The notes: generated by a model from the sequence alone, not told the origin. Positions 1-5,558 are shown, numbered from the stretch's first letter. The stretch: 6,295 nucleotides of DNA from Fimenecus sp045611635 (GCA_045611635.1 JAZKXL010000114.1:1-6295), one strand, 5' to 3'. Program-made: numbers and translations.

Positions 1-1007
1 GTGTGATTCTTGTAGCCCTTTGTTTGCCATACTATTGTGAAAGTATTGCCTTCTCTTATATAGTAGTCATAACATTTAGAAAGTGTGTTTGGTCCGTATT
101 CAACAAAACCGTCAACCTTTGCACCATTTTTGTCAGTAAGACGACGAAGACCTGATTCAATACCGTCAGCCATATCGCTATCATATGCTTTAAGTGTTGC
201 AACAACAACACTTGCGCTTGAATTACCATTTGCAACTGCGCCAACCTTAAAGCCAGTAAGCCACCAGTGTGCTTGCTCTTCACGATAGAAAAGACGCTTG
301 CTGTTTTTAAAGTCTTTACCTGTACGATAATATTCAAAGCTCATATCAAGAAGTTGTTCATCAGATGCACAATCATAGAAATCAGAGTCTGATGCAGGGT
401 CTTTTGTGTAAACGCCTAATTCAGCGCCTTCAAGAATACCATACTGACCTTTCCACCATTGAAGTCTCCAAAGAAGACCATCATACTCAAAATCTGCTTT
501 TAATGTTGTGTATTTCATGCTTGCATAAGCAGCTGCATCATCATAAATATCACCAAAGCCGAAGTGACGTTGCCATGGAGTAAGTGTTGAATAGTAAACT
601 TGCTGTTCTTCATCATAAGCGTAACCTGCAGCAGTAAGTGCATTTTGCAAATCTTCTTTACTGATTGTTGAACCGCTACTTCCTGTACCTGTACCTGTGC
701 CTGTACCCGTGCCTGTGCCTGTACCACTTTGTGAACCTGAATTAGTTGGTGCTTTATTTGTAGTTGGTTCATTATATGGTGCTGTTGTTGTAGTAGTTGT
801 GGTTGTAGTTGCTGTTGTAGATGATGGGTCATCCCACTCGATTTCATCAAAGTCAACAAGGTCGTCGTTACCGTTTGGGCCTTCAACATCTTCCGGCTTT
901 GTAATATCGTCATCTTTATCCGTATCATTACCACAAGCAGTAAGACAGCAAGCCATCATAACAAGCGCCATCATAGCCGCTAACAATTTAAAAAGTGTAG
1001 ATTTCAT
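1..1007 (-). CDS. DUF4474-like lipoprotein with Thr and (Thr-Gly)7 linkers (3' end outside window)
   Basis: The frame is open from the ATG at 1007 to the window edge (335 codons, no stop), so the C-terminus is missing. A signal peptide with lipobox L-T-A-C puts the acylated cysteine at residue 25 (followed by Gly), so the protein should be anchored on the outer face of the membrane. An acidic segment follows (about 28-60), then a Thr run (64-74), a Pro/Asn/Thr spacer and seven Thr-Gly pairs (96-109). From about residue 118 a globular domain carries GYAYD, YYSTLTPWQR, WWKGQYG, GAELGVY and HWWLTGF (247-253). I recognise this pattern as the DUF4474 family of Clostridia, from memory. Its biochemical role is unknown; surface binding or envelope function is a guess. 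The gene has its own strong promoter and is divergent from ahcY. A lipoprotein is near certain; the family name is likely. Confidence 0.85.
   Translation of the reverse strand, partial: MKSTLFKLLAAMMALVMMACCLTACGNDTDKDDDITKPEDVEGPNGNDDLVDFDEIEWDDPSSTTATTTTTTTTTAPYNEPTTNKAPTNSGSQSGTGTGTGTGTGTGTGSSGSTISKEDLQNALTAAGYAYDEEQQVYYSTLTPWQRHFGFGDIYDDAAAYASMKYTTLKADFEYDGLLWRLQWWKGQYGILEGAELGVYTKDPASDSDFYDCASDEQLLDMSFEYYRTGKDFKNSKRLFYREEQAHWWLTGFKVGAVANGNSSASVVVATLKAYDSDMADGIESGLRRLTDKNGAKVDGFVEYGPNTLSKCYDYYIREGNTFTIVWQTKGYKNH
681..722 (-). repeat. Seven-copy hexanucleotide tandem repeat encoding (Thr-Gly)7
   Basis: Read on the minus strand, seven ACN-GGN units lie in tandem, with only third-position changes (ACA/ACG, GGC/GGT/GGA). 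They encode an uninterrupted Thr-Gly linker between the Thr-rich stalk and the globular domain of the lipoprotein. The unit is 6 bp, so slippage would change linker length without shifting the frame. Confidence 0.85.
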
Positions 1008-1016
1008 GTGCATTTT

Positions 1017-1021
1017 CCTCC
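1017..1021 (-). promoter_or_regulatory. GGAGG ribosome binding site that decides the lipoprotein start
   Basis: Two in-frame ATG codons follow this site on the minus strand. The one at 1013 is only 3 nt downstream of GGAGG, too close for good initiation. The one at 1007 is 9 nt away and begins M-K-S-T, a normal positively charged signal-peptide N-terminus. The start at 1007 is therefore preferred. Confidence 0.7.
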
Positions 1022-1044
1022 ACATTAAAGTCTTAATCATAATT

Positions 1045-1073
1045 ATTATCTCATAAAATATGGTTTGTGTCAA
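1045..1073 (-). promoter_or_regulatory. Sigma-A promoter of the lipoprotein gene
   Basis: On the minus strand a perfect -35 hexamer TTGACA (1073-1068) is separated by exactly 17 nt from a -10 hexamer GATAAT (1050-1045). Transcription should start near 1038, giving a leader of about 30 nt before the ATG at 1007. This is the best vegetative promoter match in the window and suggests strong housekeeping-type expression. Confidence 0.8.
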
Positions 1074-1122
1074 TAATTTGCAATAGCGTTTTCCGTAATC
1101 TTTTTGTAATTGATTTTTCACA

Positions 1123-1152
1123 TTGGTTGTGATAATATATACTTTATATAAT
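1123..1152 (+). promoter_or_regulatory. Probable promoter of the ahcY operon
   Basis: A consensus -10 hexamer TATAAT lies at 1147-1152. The best -35 partner is TTGGTT at 1123-1128, 18 nt upstream, which matches TTGACA only in its first three bases. Predicted start is near 1159, leaving a leader of roughly 17 nt before the ATG at 1176. That is too short for a SAM- or SAH-type riboswitch. The -10 is convincing, the -35 is not. Confidence 0.5.
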
Positions 1153-1175
1153 ACAATAATACATGGAGTAAAAAA

Positions 1176-2420
1176 ATGAATTCTATTCGTGATATTTCCC
1201 TTTATGAATCAGGTCAAAGAAAAATTGACTGGGTAAAGGCACATATGCCTGTACTTCGCAGTATTGAAAAAGATTTTGCTGAAAGCAAGCCATTTAGCGG
1301 GCTAAAGGTTGCTCTCTCAATTCACCTTGAGGCAAAAACCGCATACCTTTGCACAGTGCTCGCCTCTGGCGGTGCTGAAATGTATGTTACCGGCTCAAAC
1401 CCACTTTCAACTCAAGATGATGTTGCAGCCGCGTTAGCACACAACGGACTTAATGTTTTTGCTTGGTATAATGCAACAAGTGAAGAATATATGGAGCATC
1501 TTCGTGAGGTTATCAAGGTTGGTCCTGACGTTATTATTGATGACGGTGGTGACCTTGTAAATCTTATTCACAATGAATACCCTGAACTTTTACCTAATGT
1601 TATGGGTGGCTGTGAAGAAACAACAACAGGTATTATTCGCCTTGTTTCAATGGCTCGTGATGGTGCGCTTAAATTCCCTATGATTGCAGTTAACAACGCA
1701 AAATGTAAATATCTTTTTGACAACCGTTACGGCACAGGTCAATCAGTATGGGACGGAATCAACCGCACAACAAATCTTATTGTTGCAGGTAAAAAGGTTG
1801 TAGTTTCTGGTTACGGCTGGTGCGGTAAAGGCGTTGCTATGAGAGCTGCGGCGCTTGGCGCACAAGTTATTGTTACTGAAATTGACCCTATTAAAGCCAT
1901 GGAAGCTAGAATGGACGGCTTCTCAGTAATGGAAATGGTTGACGCTGCAAAAGAAGGTGACTTTTTTGTTACAGTTACCGGTTGTAAAGATGTTATTACT
2001 AAAAAAGCATTTGAGAATATGAAAGACGGTGCAATTTGCTGTAACGCAGGTCACTTTAATGTAGAAATTAATCTTCCTGACCTTGAAAGCATGGCAGTTG
2101 AAATCAAAGAACAACGAAATAACATTATGGGTTATACACTTGCTGATGGTAGAACAATCAGCATTATTGCGGAAGGTCGTCTTGTAAACCTTGCTGCAGG
2201 TGATGGTCACCCTGCCGAAATTATGGATATGAGTTTCTCAATTCAAGCGCTTTGTGCTGAATATATTGTTAAAAACCATAACTCTTTAACTGCATCAGTA
2301 ATTGACGTGCCTGAAGAGATTGACAAAAAAGTTGCTCTTCGCAAACTCAATAGTTGGGGTACAGAAATTGACGTGCTTACTCCTGAGCAAGAAAAATATG
2401 TTAACAGTTGGAATGTATAA
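1176..2420 (+). CDS. ahcY: S-adenosylhomocysteinase (adenosylhomocysteine hydrolase)
   Basis: Cytoplasmic NAD-dependent enzyme that splits S-adenosylhomocysteine into adenosine and homocysteine, relieving product inhibition of methyltransferases. The 414 residues show the whole family pattern: HLEAKTA (50-56), STQDDVAAAL (78-87), DDGGDL (122-127), EETTTG (147-152), FDNRYGTGQS (181-190), the Rossmann loop GYGWCGKG (212-219) followed by TEIDP, NAGHFNVE (290-297), and EGRLVNLAAGDGHP (333-346). Aligned with the human enzyme at a constant offset of 8, Asp123, Glu148, Lys178 and Asp182 occupy the catalytic positions. The position equivalent to human Cys195 is Thr187. The protein is shorter than eukaryotic forms and ends in SWNV without the C-terminal KPDHYRY tail, as in the short Thermotoga/archaeal-type branch. 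The start is ATG with TGGAG (1164-1168) 7 nt upstream. It is the first gene of a probable operon with the RING protein and galU. Confidence 0.95.
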   Translation: MNSIRDISLYESGQRKIDWVKAHMPVLRSIEKDFAESKPFSGLKVALSIHLEAKTAYLCTVLASGGAEMYVTGSNPLSTQDDVAAALAHNGLNVFAWYNATSEEYMEHLREVIKVGPDVIIDDGGDLVNLIHNEYPELLPNVMGGCEETTTGIIRLVSMARDGALKFPMIAVNNAKCKYLFDNRYGTGQSVWDGINRTTNLIVAGKKVVVSGYGWCGKGVAMRAAALGAQVIVTEIDPIKAMEARMDGFSVMEMVDAAKEGDFFVTVTGCKDVITKKAFENMKDGAICCNAGHFNVEINLPDLESMAVEIKEQRNNIMGYTLADGRTISIIAEGRLVNLAAGDGHPAEIMDMSFSIQALCAEYIVKNHNSLTASVIDVPEEIDKKVALRKLNSWGTEIDVLTPEQEKYVNSWNV

Positions 2421-2422
2421 AT

Positions 2423-3331
2423 ATGAATAATTATTTTAGATATTTAAATCAAAAATGTCCTATTTGCGAAAACAAGTTTGCAAGTGATGACGATATTGTA
2501 GTTTGCCCATTATGTGGTACTCCACACCACCGCGAATGCTATAAAAAGAACGGCGAATGTGGAAATTATGATGAACACAACAAGGGCTTTCATTGGACTC
2601 CAGTAGAAAATCCTGCCACAGAAAACGCAAATGAGCAAACACAAGATAACGCAAATGAGCAAACACCTCCATTCTTGTTTTGGGATGCAAATCAAAGGCC
2701 TTACTCACAATTTCCGCCTGAAATTGCACCTGATGTTACAACTCAAGAGGCAGCGGACTTTGTTCAAAGCAAAGGAAGAAAATATATTCAAAATTTCTTT
2801 TATGAGAAATCAAATAGAAAAGCCTTTAACTGGGCAGGATTTATTTTTACGCCATATTGGTTTTTCTACCGCAAAATGTATAAGCTTGGTGCAATTTTTC
2901 TTGCAATTACACTTTTACTTTCAGTAGGCGCTAGTTATCTTCCTCCTATCCAAAAGCTTAATAATGCTTTGGATGAGATTGCTATAAAGTATGAAGATGT
3001 TAGCGAATTTACTGAAGATGAAATAATGAGCTTCTACGACGAACAAACCAAAATGTATGGCGAAAACAAAGTCGGCATAGTGCTTTTATTTGCACAAGGT
3101 GCTTTATCACTAGCACTTCAAATTTTTGTTGGCTTTAAGGCAAACAAGTGGTATTATAACCACACCGTTGAAAATATAACGAAAATCAAACGCGAAACTG
3201 ATGATGTAAGTGCACGAAGACTGCTTTTCTTCAAATCAGGCGGTGTATCAATTGGACATACATTTCTTGCAATACTTATTAACAATATAATTGTTATGGG
3301 CATTGACATGTTTGTCGGCTTTATAAATTAA
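2423..3331 (+). CDS. Membrane protein with N-terminal prokaryotic RING finger and DUF2628-like C-terminal region
   Basis: 302 residues from ATG 2423, which lies 2 nt after the ahcY stop; an in-frame TTG at 2408 inside ahcY is the less likely start. A weak GGAA (2410-2413) is the only visible ribosome site, so coupling to ahcY translation is likely. The N-terminus holds a compact zinc-binding pattern: C12-x2-C15, C28-x2-C31, H35/H36, C39, C46. This matches the Prok-RING_1 type finger. An Asn/Glu/Gln/Thr-rich linker (about 60-82) contains a duplicated eight-residue unit. From about 135, FNWAGFIFTPYWFFYRKMYKLG is split by family memory as the DUF2628 signature, followed by hydrophobic segments near 155-172, 217-238 and 276-299. 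The finger should face the cytoplasm by the positive-inside rule (R/K after 149). Function is unknown: a protein-binding finger or a sensor are possibilities, and ubiquitin-ligase activity should not be assumed. Membrane protein and zinc finger are certain; the family names are from memory. Confidence 0.8.
   Translation: MNNYFRYLNQKCPICENKFASDDDIVVCPLCGTPHHRECYKKNGECGNYDEHNKGFHWTPVENPATENANEQTQDNANEQTPPFLFWDANQRPYSQFPPEIAPDVTTQEAADFVQSKGRKYIQNFFYEKSNRKAFNWAGFIFTPYWFFYRKMYKLGAIFLAITLLLSVGASYLPPIQKLNNALDEIAIKYEDVSEFTEDEIMSFYDEQTKMYGENKVGIVLLFAQGALSLALQIFVGFKANKWYYNHTVENITKIKRETDDVSARRLLFFKSGGVSIGHTFLAILINNIIVMGIDMFVGFIN
2624..2666 (+). repeat. Imperfect 24-bp tandem duplication in the RING-protein linker
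   Basis: The 19-bp sequence AACGCAAATGAGCAAACAC occurs at 2624-2642 and again, identically, at 2648-2666, a 24-nt (eight-codon) period. It encodes the repeated Asn-Ala-Asn-Glu-Gln-Thr motif in the flexible linker between the zinc finger and the membrane part. Identity at third codon positions indicates a recent duplication. Confidence 0.85.
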
Positions 3332-3355
3332 TTCTTCAACAAGGAGATTGGTGTT

Positions 3356-4231
3356 ATGAAAATTACAAAGGCAATTATCCCTGCGGCAGGACTTGGCACA
3401 AGAGTGCTTCCTGCATCAAAGGCAGTTCCAAAAGAAATGCTTAACATTGTTGACAAACCTGCAATTCAGTATCTTGTAGAAGAAGCTGCAAAATCAGGTA
3501 TTACTGATGTTCTTATTATCACAAATCGTGGCAAAGGTGTTATTGAAGACCACTTTGACCACGCTTATGAGCTTGAAGATAAACTTAGCAAAAATCCTGA
3601 CAAGAAAGACCTTTACGAGGCAGTTCTTGAGCCATCACAACTTTGCAACACATATTTTCTTCGTCAAAAAGAAACAGGTGGACTTGGCCATGCTGTTCTT
3701 TGTGCAAAGAATTTTGTAGGTAACGAGCCGTTTGCAATTCTTTATGGTGATGATGTTTTCATTTCTGATAAAGAACCAGTTACAAAACAGCTTATTGACG
3801 CTTATGAAAAATATGGTAAGGGCGTTGTTGGCGTTAAAGAAGTACCAACAAAAGATGTTTCAAAATACTGTTCTCTTAAGGTTGAAGAAATTGAAGACAA
3901 AGTTTTCAACTGTACTGATATGATTGAAAAACCAAAGCCAGAAGAGATTTTCTCAAACTATTCAATTCTTGGTCGTGTAGTAATGCCACCTGAAATTTTC
4001 GACATTCTTGAAAGCACACCAAAAGGTGCAGGTAACGAGCTTCAATTAACTGATGCTATGAAAACTCTTGCACAAACTAAAGGTGTTATTGCTCTTGATT
4101 ATTATGGCACACGCTATGATATGGGTAACAAAATGGGTATTATGAAAGCAAACTGCGAAGTAGCTCTTAACCACCCTGAAATCGGTGAAGATTTTAAAGC
4201 GTATATTAAGGAATTAGCAAAAACATTATAA
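3356..4231 (+). CDS. galU: UTP--glucose-1-phosphate uridylyltransferase
   Basis: Makes UDP-glucose and pyrophosphate from UTP and glucose-1-phosphate in the cytoplasm, supplying glucosyl donors for glycolipids, teichoic acids, polysaccharides and galactose use. The 291 residues are the usual GalU length. The nucleotide-binding loop runs AAGLGTRVLPASKAVPKEM (10-28), followed by VDKPAIQYLVEEA (32-44). RQKETGGLGHAVLCA (103-117), the metal-binding LYGDD (129-133), MIEKPKPEE (189-197, with Lys192), GAGNELQLTDA (224-234) and YDMGNKMGIM (254-263) complete the pattern. These separate it from RmlA-type thymidylyltransferases. Start ATG is supported by AAGGAG at 3341-3346, 9 nt upstream. It lies 24 nt after the RING-protein gene with no terminator between, and a terminator follows at 4244, so it is probably the last gene of the ahcY operon. 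Confidence 0.95.
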   Translation: MKITKAIIPAAGLGTRVLPASKAVPKEMLNIVDKPAIQYLVEEAAKSGITDVLIITNRGKGVIEDHFDHAYELEDKLSKNPDKKDLYEAVLEPSQLCNTYFLRQKETGGLGHAVLCAKNFVGNEPFAILYGDDVFISDKEPVTKQLIDAYEKYGKGVVGVKEVPTKDVSKYCSLKVEEIEDKVFNCTDMIEKPKPEEIFSNYSILGRVVMPPEIFDILESTPKGAGNELQLTDAMKTLAQTKGVIALDYYGTRYDMGNKMGIMKANCEVALNHPEIGEDFKAYIKELAKTL

Positions 4232-4243
4232 TTAAACATAAGT

Positions 4244-4271
4244 AAAGGGCAGTCAAATGACTGCCCTTTTT
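4244..4271 (+). terminator. Rho-independent terminator after galU
   Basis: An 11-bp perfect stem, AAAGGGCAGTC (4244-4254) with GACTGCCCTTT (4259-4269), encloses a 4-nt loop and runs into five T residues (4267-4271). It sits 12 nt past the galU stop. Read on the minus strand it follows the stop of the secreted-protein gene, but the tail there is only TTTAC, so it may act weakly in that direction. The rest of 4232-4285 holds nothing else I can identify. Confidence 0.85.
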
Positions 4272-4285
4272 GTTATGATTTGATT

Positions 4286-4810
4286 TTATGCATTCACTAC
4301 CTCAGCTGTAAAGTTAATTGTTGCTGTATATGTTCCAGGTTCAGCTTTGCCCCAACATTCTGATGCAATACCTATGTAATAATAATCCGGATCTTCGTCA
4401 AAAGGCATTCCATCATATCTGTAGAATTTCGCTGTTTCTCGTACACGACCGTCTTCTTCTCCATAAAACTCAAAAATGCTTCCACTAACCATTTCAGTTT
4501 TGTGAACGCCTAACGCATATCCCAACGCGAATGGGATTGTTGTCTCGGTGTTAGGACAAGCAAAATCATCATAAGTAGCGGTTACGTGAAGATTTTTGTC
4601 CACTGCAAAACCCGAAGAATTTGTTACAGTCAAATCACCTATTTTAGTTTCTATTGCTCCATAATCAATTGTCTGGTCAGCAGGAATGTTTAATGTGTAT
4701 GCTGCACCAGGTACTGTTGTTGTTAATGTTGTTGTATTTTCAGCAAACGCCATTGTAGCAAATGGAACTAACATTAATACACAAATAAGAATTGCCATTG
4801 TTTTTTTCAT
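4286..4810 (-). CDS. Small secreted beta-rich protein, function unknown
   Basis: 174 residues. The start at ATG 4810 (M-K-K-T-M) is chosen because AAAGGAG (4825-4819) lies 8 nt upstream and a clean signal peptide begins there. A longer in-frame reading from 4873 would overlap the upstream gene and bury the signal peptide. The signal peptide is about residues 1-23 with a probable cut after Ala-Phe-Ala. There is no lipobox and no LPxTG motif, so release or loose cell association is expected. The mature part begins Thr-rich (26-33), then alternates hydrophobic and polar residues with VPGAAYTLNIPADQTIDYG (33-51), SSGFAV (65-70) and the closing PGTYTATINFTAEV (158-171), consistent with an immunoglobulin-like beta sandwich. 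Cys85 and Cys152 are its only mature cysteines and could pair. It is second in an operon 25 nt after the stalked membrane protein. I recognise similar clostridial proteins but no named function. Confidence 0.8.
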   Translation of the reverse strand: MKKTMAILICVLMLVPFATMAFAENTTTLTTTVPGAAYTLNIPADQTIDYGAIETKIGDLTVTNSSGFAVDKNLHVTATYDDFACPNTETTIPFALGYALGVHKTEMVSGSIFEFYGEEDGRVRETAKFYRYDGMPFDEDPDYYYIGIASECWGKAEPGTYTATINFTAEVVNA

Positions 4811-4818
4811 AATAAATT

Positions 4819-4825
4819 CTCCTTT
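4819..4825 (-). promoter_or_regulatory. Strong ribosome binding site of the secreted-protein gene
   Basis: AAAGGAG on the minus strand, 8 nt before ATG 4810. It is the strongest ribosome site of this two-gene operon and sits in the 25-nt gap between the genes, which suggests that the secreted product is made at a higher rate than the anchored one. Confidence 0.75.
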
Positions 4826-4835
4826 GAAAATATAT

Positions 4836-5468
4836 TTAATTAACCCTAAGGGATAATTTCGTTTCAGCACCATTCATCGGTTTCATTTTACCATCCATTG
4901 AATAGCATTCATATTTCAATATTGCTTTATAATTACCTCTTGGCATTTCTTGCGTTAAATATATAGCTTCAGATTTTTTGCCGGGCTTTATCAAATCCGA
5001 TTTCCAAAGCACAGTGCCATCTTCCAACAAAAGAGTAATTTTGAAATAGCATCTATTTTGTGAGGGGTTTTCTAATGCTATATTTTGCTGTTTAGTATCC
5101 GCTTTAAGATATATTACTTCGTACCCTGGAATTGCTGTTGATTTACTGTTTGTATTTGTTGTGGATTCTTTTTCAGTTGTACTTGTTTCCGTCTCTTTTT
5201 TTGTAGTTTCTGTTGTTATTATTGAAGCAGGTTTTTTATCTACCCCCGAGTGCTTTTGTGTAGTTGTTTCCGTTGTAGTACTTTCATCAATAATATCAGT
5301 GCTTAACTCCTCTATTTCTGTTGTAGTTTCTATTTCGGTAGTGCTAACAGGACTATTCGTTGCTTCATTTTTTTTACATGACTTAAATAAGAGTAATGAA
5401 AAAAGTATAATTATTACAAATATAAGCAACACTATAATTAGTTTATATTCTTTTTTATTATCTTTCAT
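4836..5468 (-). CDS. Single-pass membrane protein with Thr/Ser/Glu-rich stalk and conserved C-terminal domain, function unknown
   Basis: 210 residues from ATG 5468 (M-K-D-N-K-K). The site GGTGAT (5478-5473) precedes this codon; upstream ATGs at 5480 and 5510 lack a ribosome site, and 5510 lies upstream of the predicted transcription start. A basic N-terminus (about 1-9) leads into one hydrophobic helix (10-28), then Lys-Ser-Cys-Lys-Lys. Phe-Lys-Ser-Cys does not fit a lipobox, so it is a signal anchor with the rest outside. Residues about 34-112 form a low-complexity stalk of Thr, Ser, Glu and Lys. The compact C-terminal domain (113-210) begins IPGYEVIYLKA and includes NPSQNRCYFKITLLLEDG, KPGKKSEAIYL, PRGNYKAILKYECYSMDG and PMNGAE. 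I recall this domain at the C-terminus of other anchored clostridial proteins without an assigned role. It is first in an operon with the secreted protein and divergent from the HTH regulator. Confidence 0.8.
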   Translation of the reverse strand: MKDNKKEYKLIIVLLIFVIIILFSLLLFKSCKKNEATNSPVSTTEIETTTEIEELSTDIIDESTTTETTTQKHSGVDKKPASIITTETTKKETETSTTEKESTTNTNSKSTAIPGYEVIYLKADTKQQNIALENPSQNRCYFKITLLLEDGTVLWKSDLIKPGKKSEAIYLTQEMPRGNYKAILKYECYSMDGKMKPMNGAETKLSLRVN

Positions 5469-5480
5469 TGTTATCACCAT

Positions 5481-5503
5481 AATTACGTTAATGTAACGTA
5501 ATT
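5481..5503. promoter_or_regulatory. Operator-like inverted repeat O1
   Basis: Perfect 10-bp arms AATTACGTTA (5481-5490) and TAACGTAATT (5494-5503) flank the spacer ATG. It overlaps the -10 hexamer and predicted start of the minus-strand operon, so a bound protein would block transcription. The adjacent HTH regulator is the obvious candidate ligand (inference). Confidence 0.7.
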
Positions 5504-5529
5504 TTAACACCTTTTTATGATAAAGTCAA
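5501..5529 (-). promoter_or_regulatory. Promoter of the stalked-protein/secreted-protein operon
   Basis: On the minus strand, TTGACT (5529-5524) and TAAAAT (5506-5501) are separated by exactly 17 nt, each one mismatch from consensus. Predicted start is near 5494, giving a leader of about 25 nt. O1 covers the -10 and start; O2 begins at the outer edge of the -35. Confidence 0.75.
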
Positions 5530-5547
5530 TACGTTAATATAGCGTAA
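5529..5547. promoter_or_regulatory. Operator-like inverted repeat O2
   Basis: TACGTTA and TAGCGTA flank the spacer ATA, with one mismatch in the arms. Aligned to O1 it reads ATACGTTA-ATA-TAGCGTAA against TTACGTTA-ATG-TAACGTAA, so both are versions of one site with centres 46 bp apart. It abuts the -35 of the leftward promoter and overlaps the start of the regulator's ribosome site, placing it to affect both directions. Confidence 0.65.
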
Positions 5548-5558
5548 AGGTGATTTTT

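Noticed and set aside
697..1056. Plus-strand open frame with Pro-Val repeats and a poly-Val run
   Set aside because: It is the antisense of the lipoprotein's (Thr-Gly)7 and Thr-run segments, with no ribosome site; the minus-strand reading has signal peptide, lipobox and a conserved domain.
1923..2210. Minus-strand open frame inside ahcY
   Set aside because: Lies wholly within a strongly conserved gene, has no ribosome site and shows no recognisable domain.
2460..2729. Two overlapping minus-strand frames opposite the RING finger
   Set aside because: Antisense shadows of the Cys-rich and linker region; the repeated LLICV motif is just the reverse of the 24-bp duplication.
4847..4855. Short CCCT-A-AGGG palindrome near the end of the stalked-protein gene
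   Set aside because: Only 4 bp of stem, lies within coding sequence and has no T tract; not a terminator.
4811..4873. Longer N-terminus for the secreted protein, starting at 4873
   Set aside because: Would overlap the upstream gene and place 21 residues before a complete signal peptide; AAAGGAG at 4825-4819 points to ATG 4810.
5161..5496. Plus-strand hydrophobic open frame resembling a membrane protein
   Set aside because: It is antisense to the Thr-rich stalk and membrane helix of the minus-strand protein; Val/Ser richness is the reverse of Thr codons, and it lacks a start signal.
5516..5521. TATGAT as the -10 of the HTH gene
   Set aside because: Good hexamer but no acceptable -35 lies 16-18 nt upstream (GTAACG and neighbours); the alternatives TTTTTA-17-TAATAT (5512-5540) and TTAACA at 5504-5509 are also incomplete, so no rightward promoter is called.
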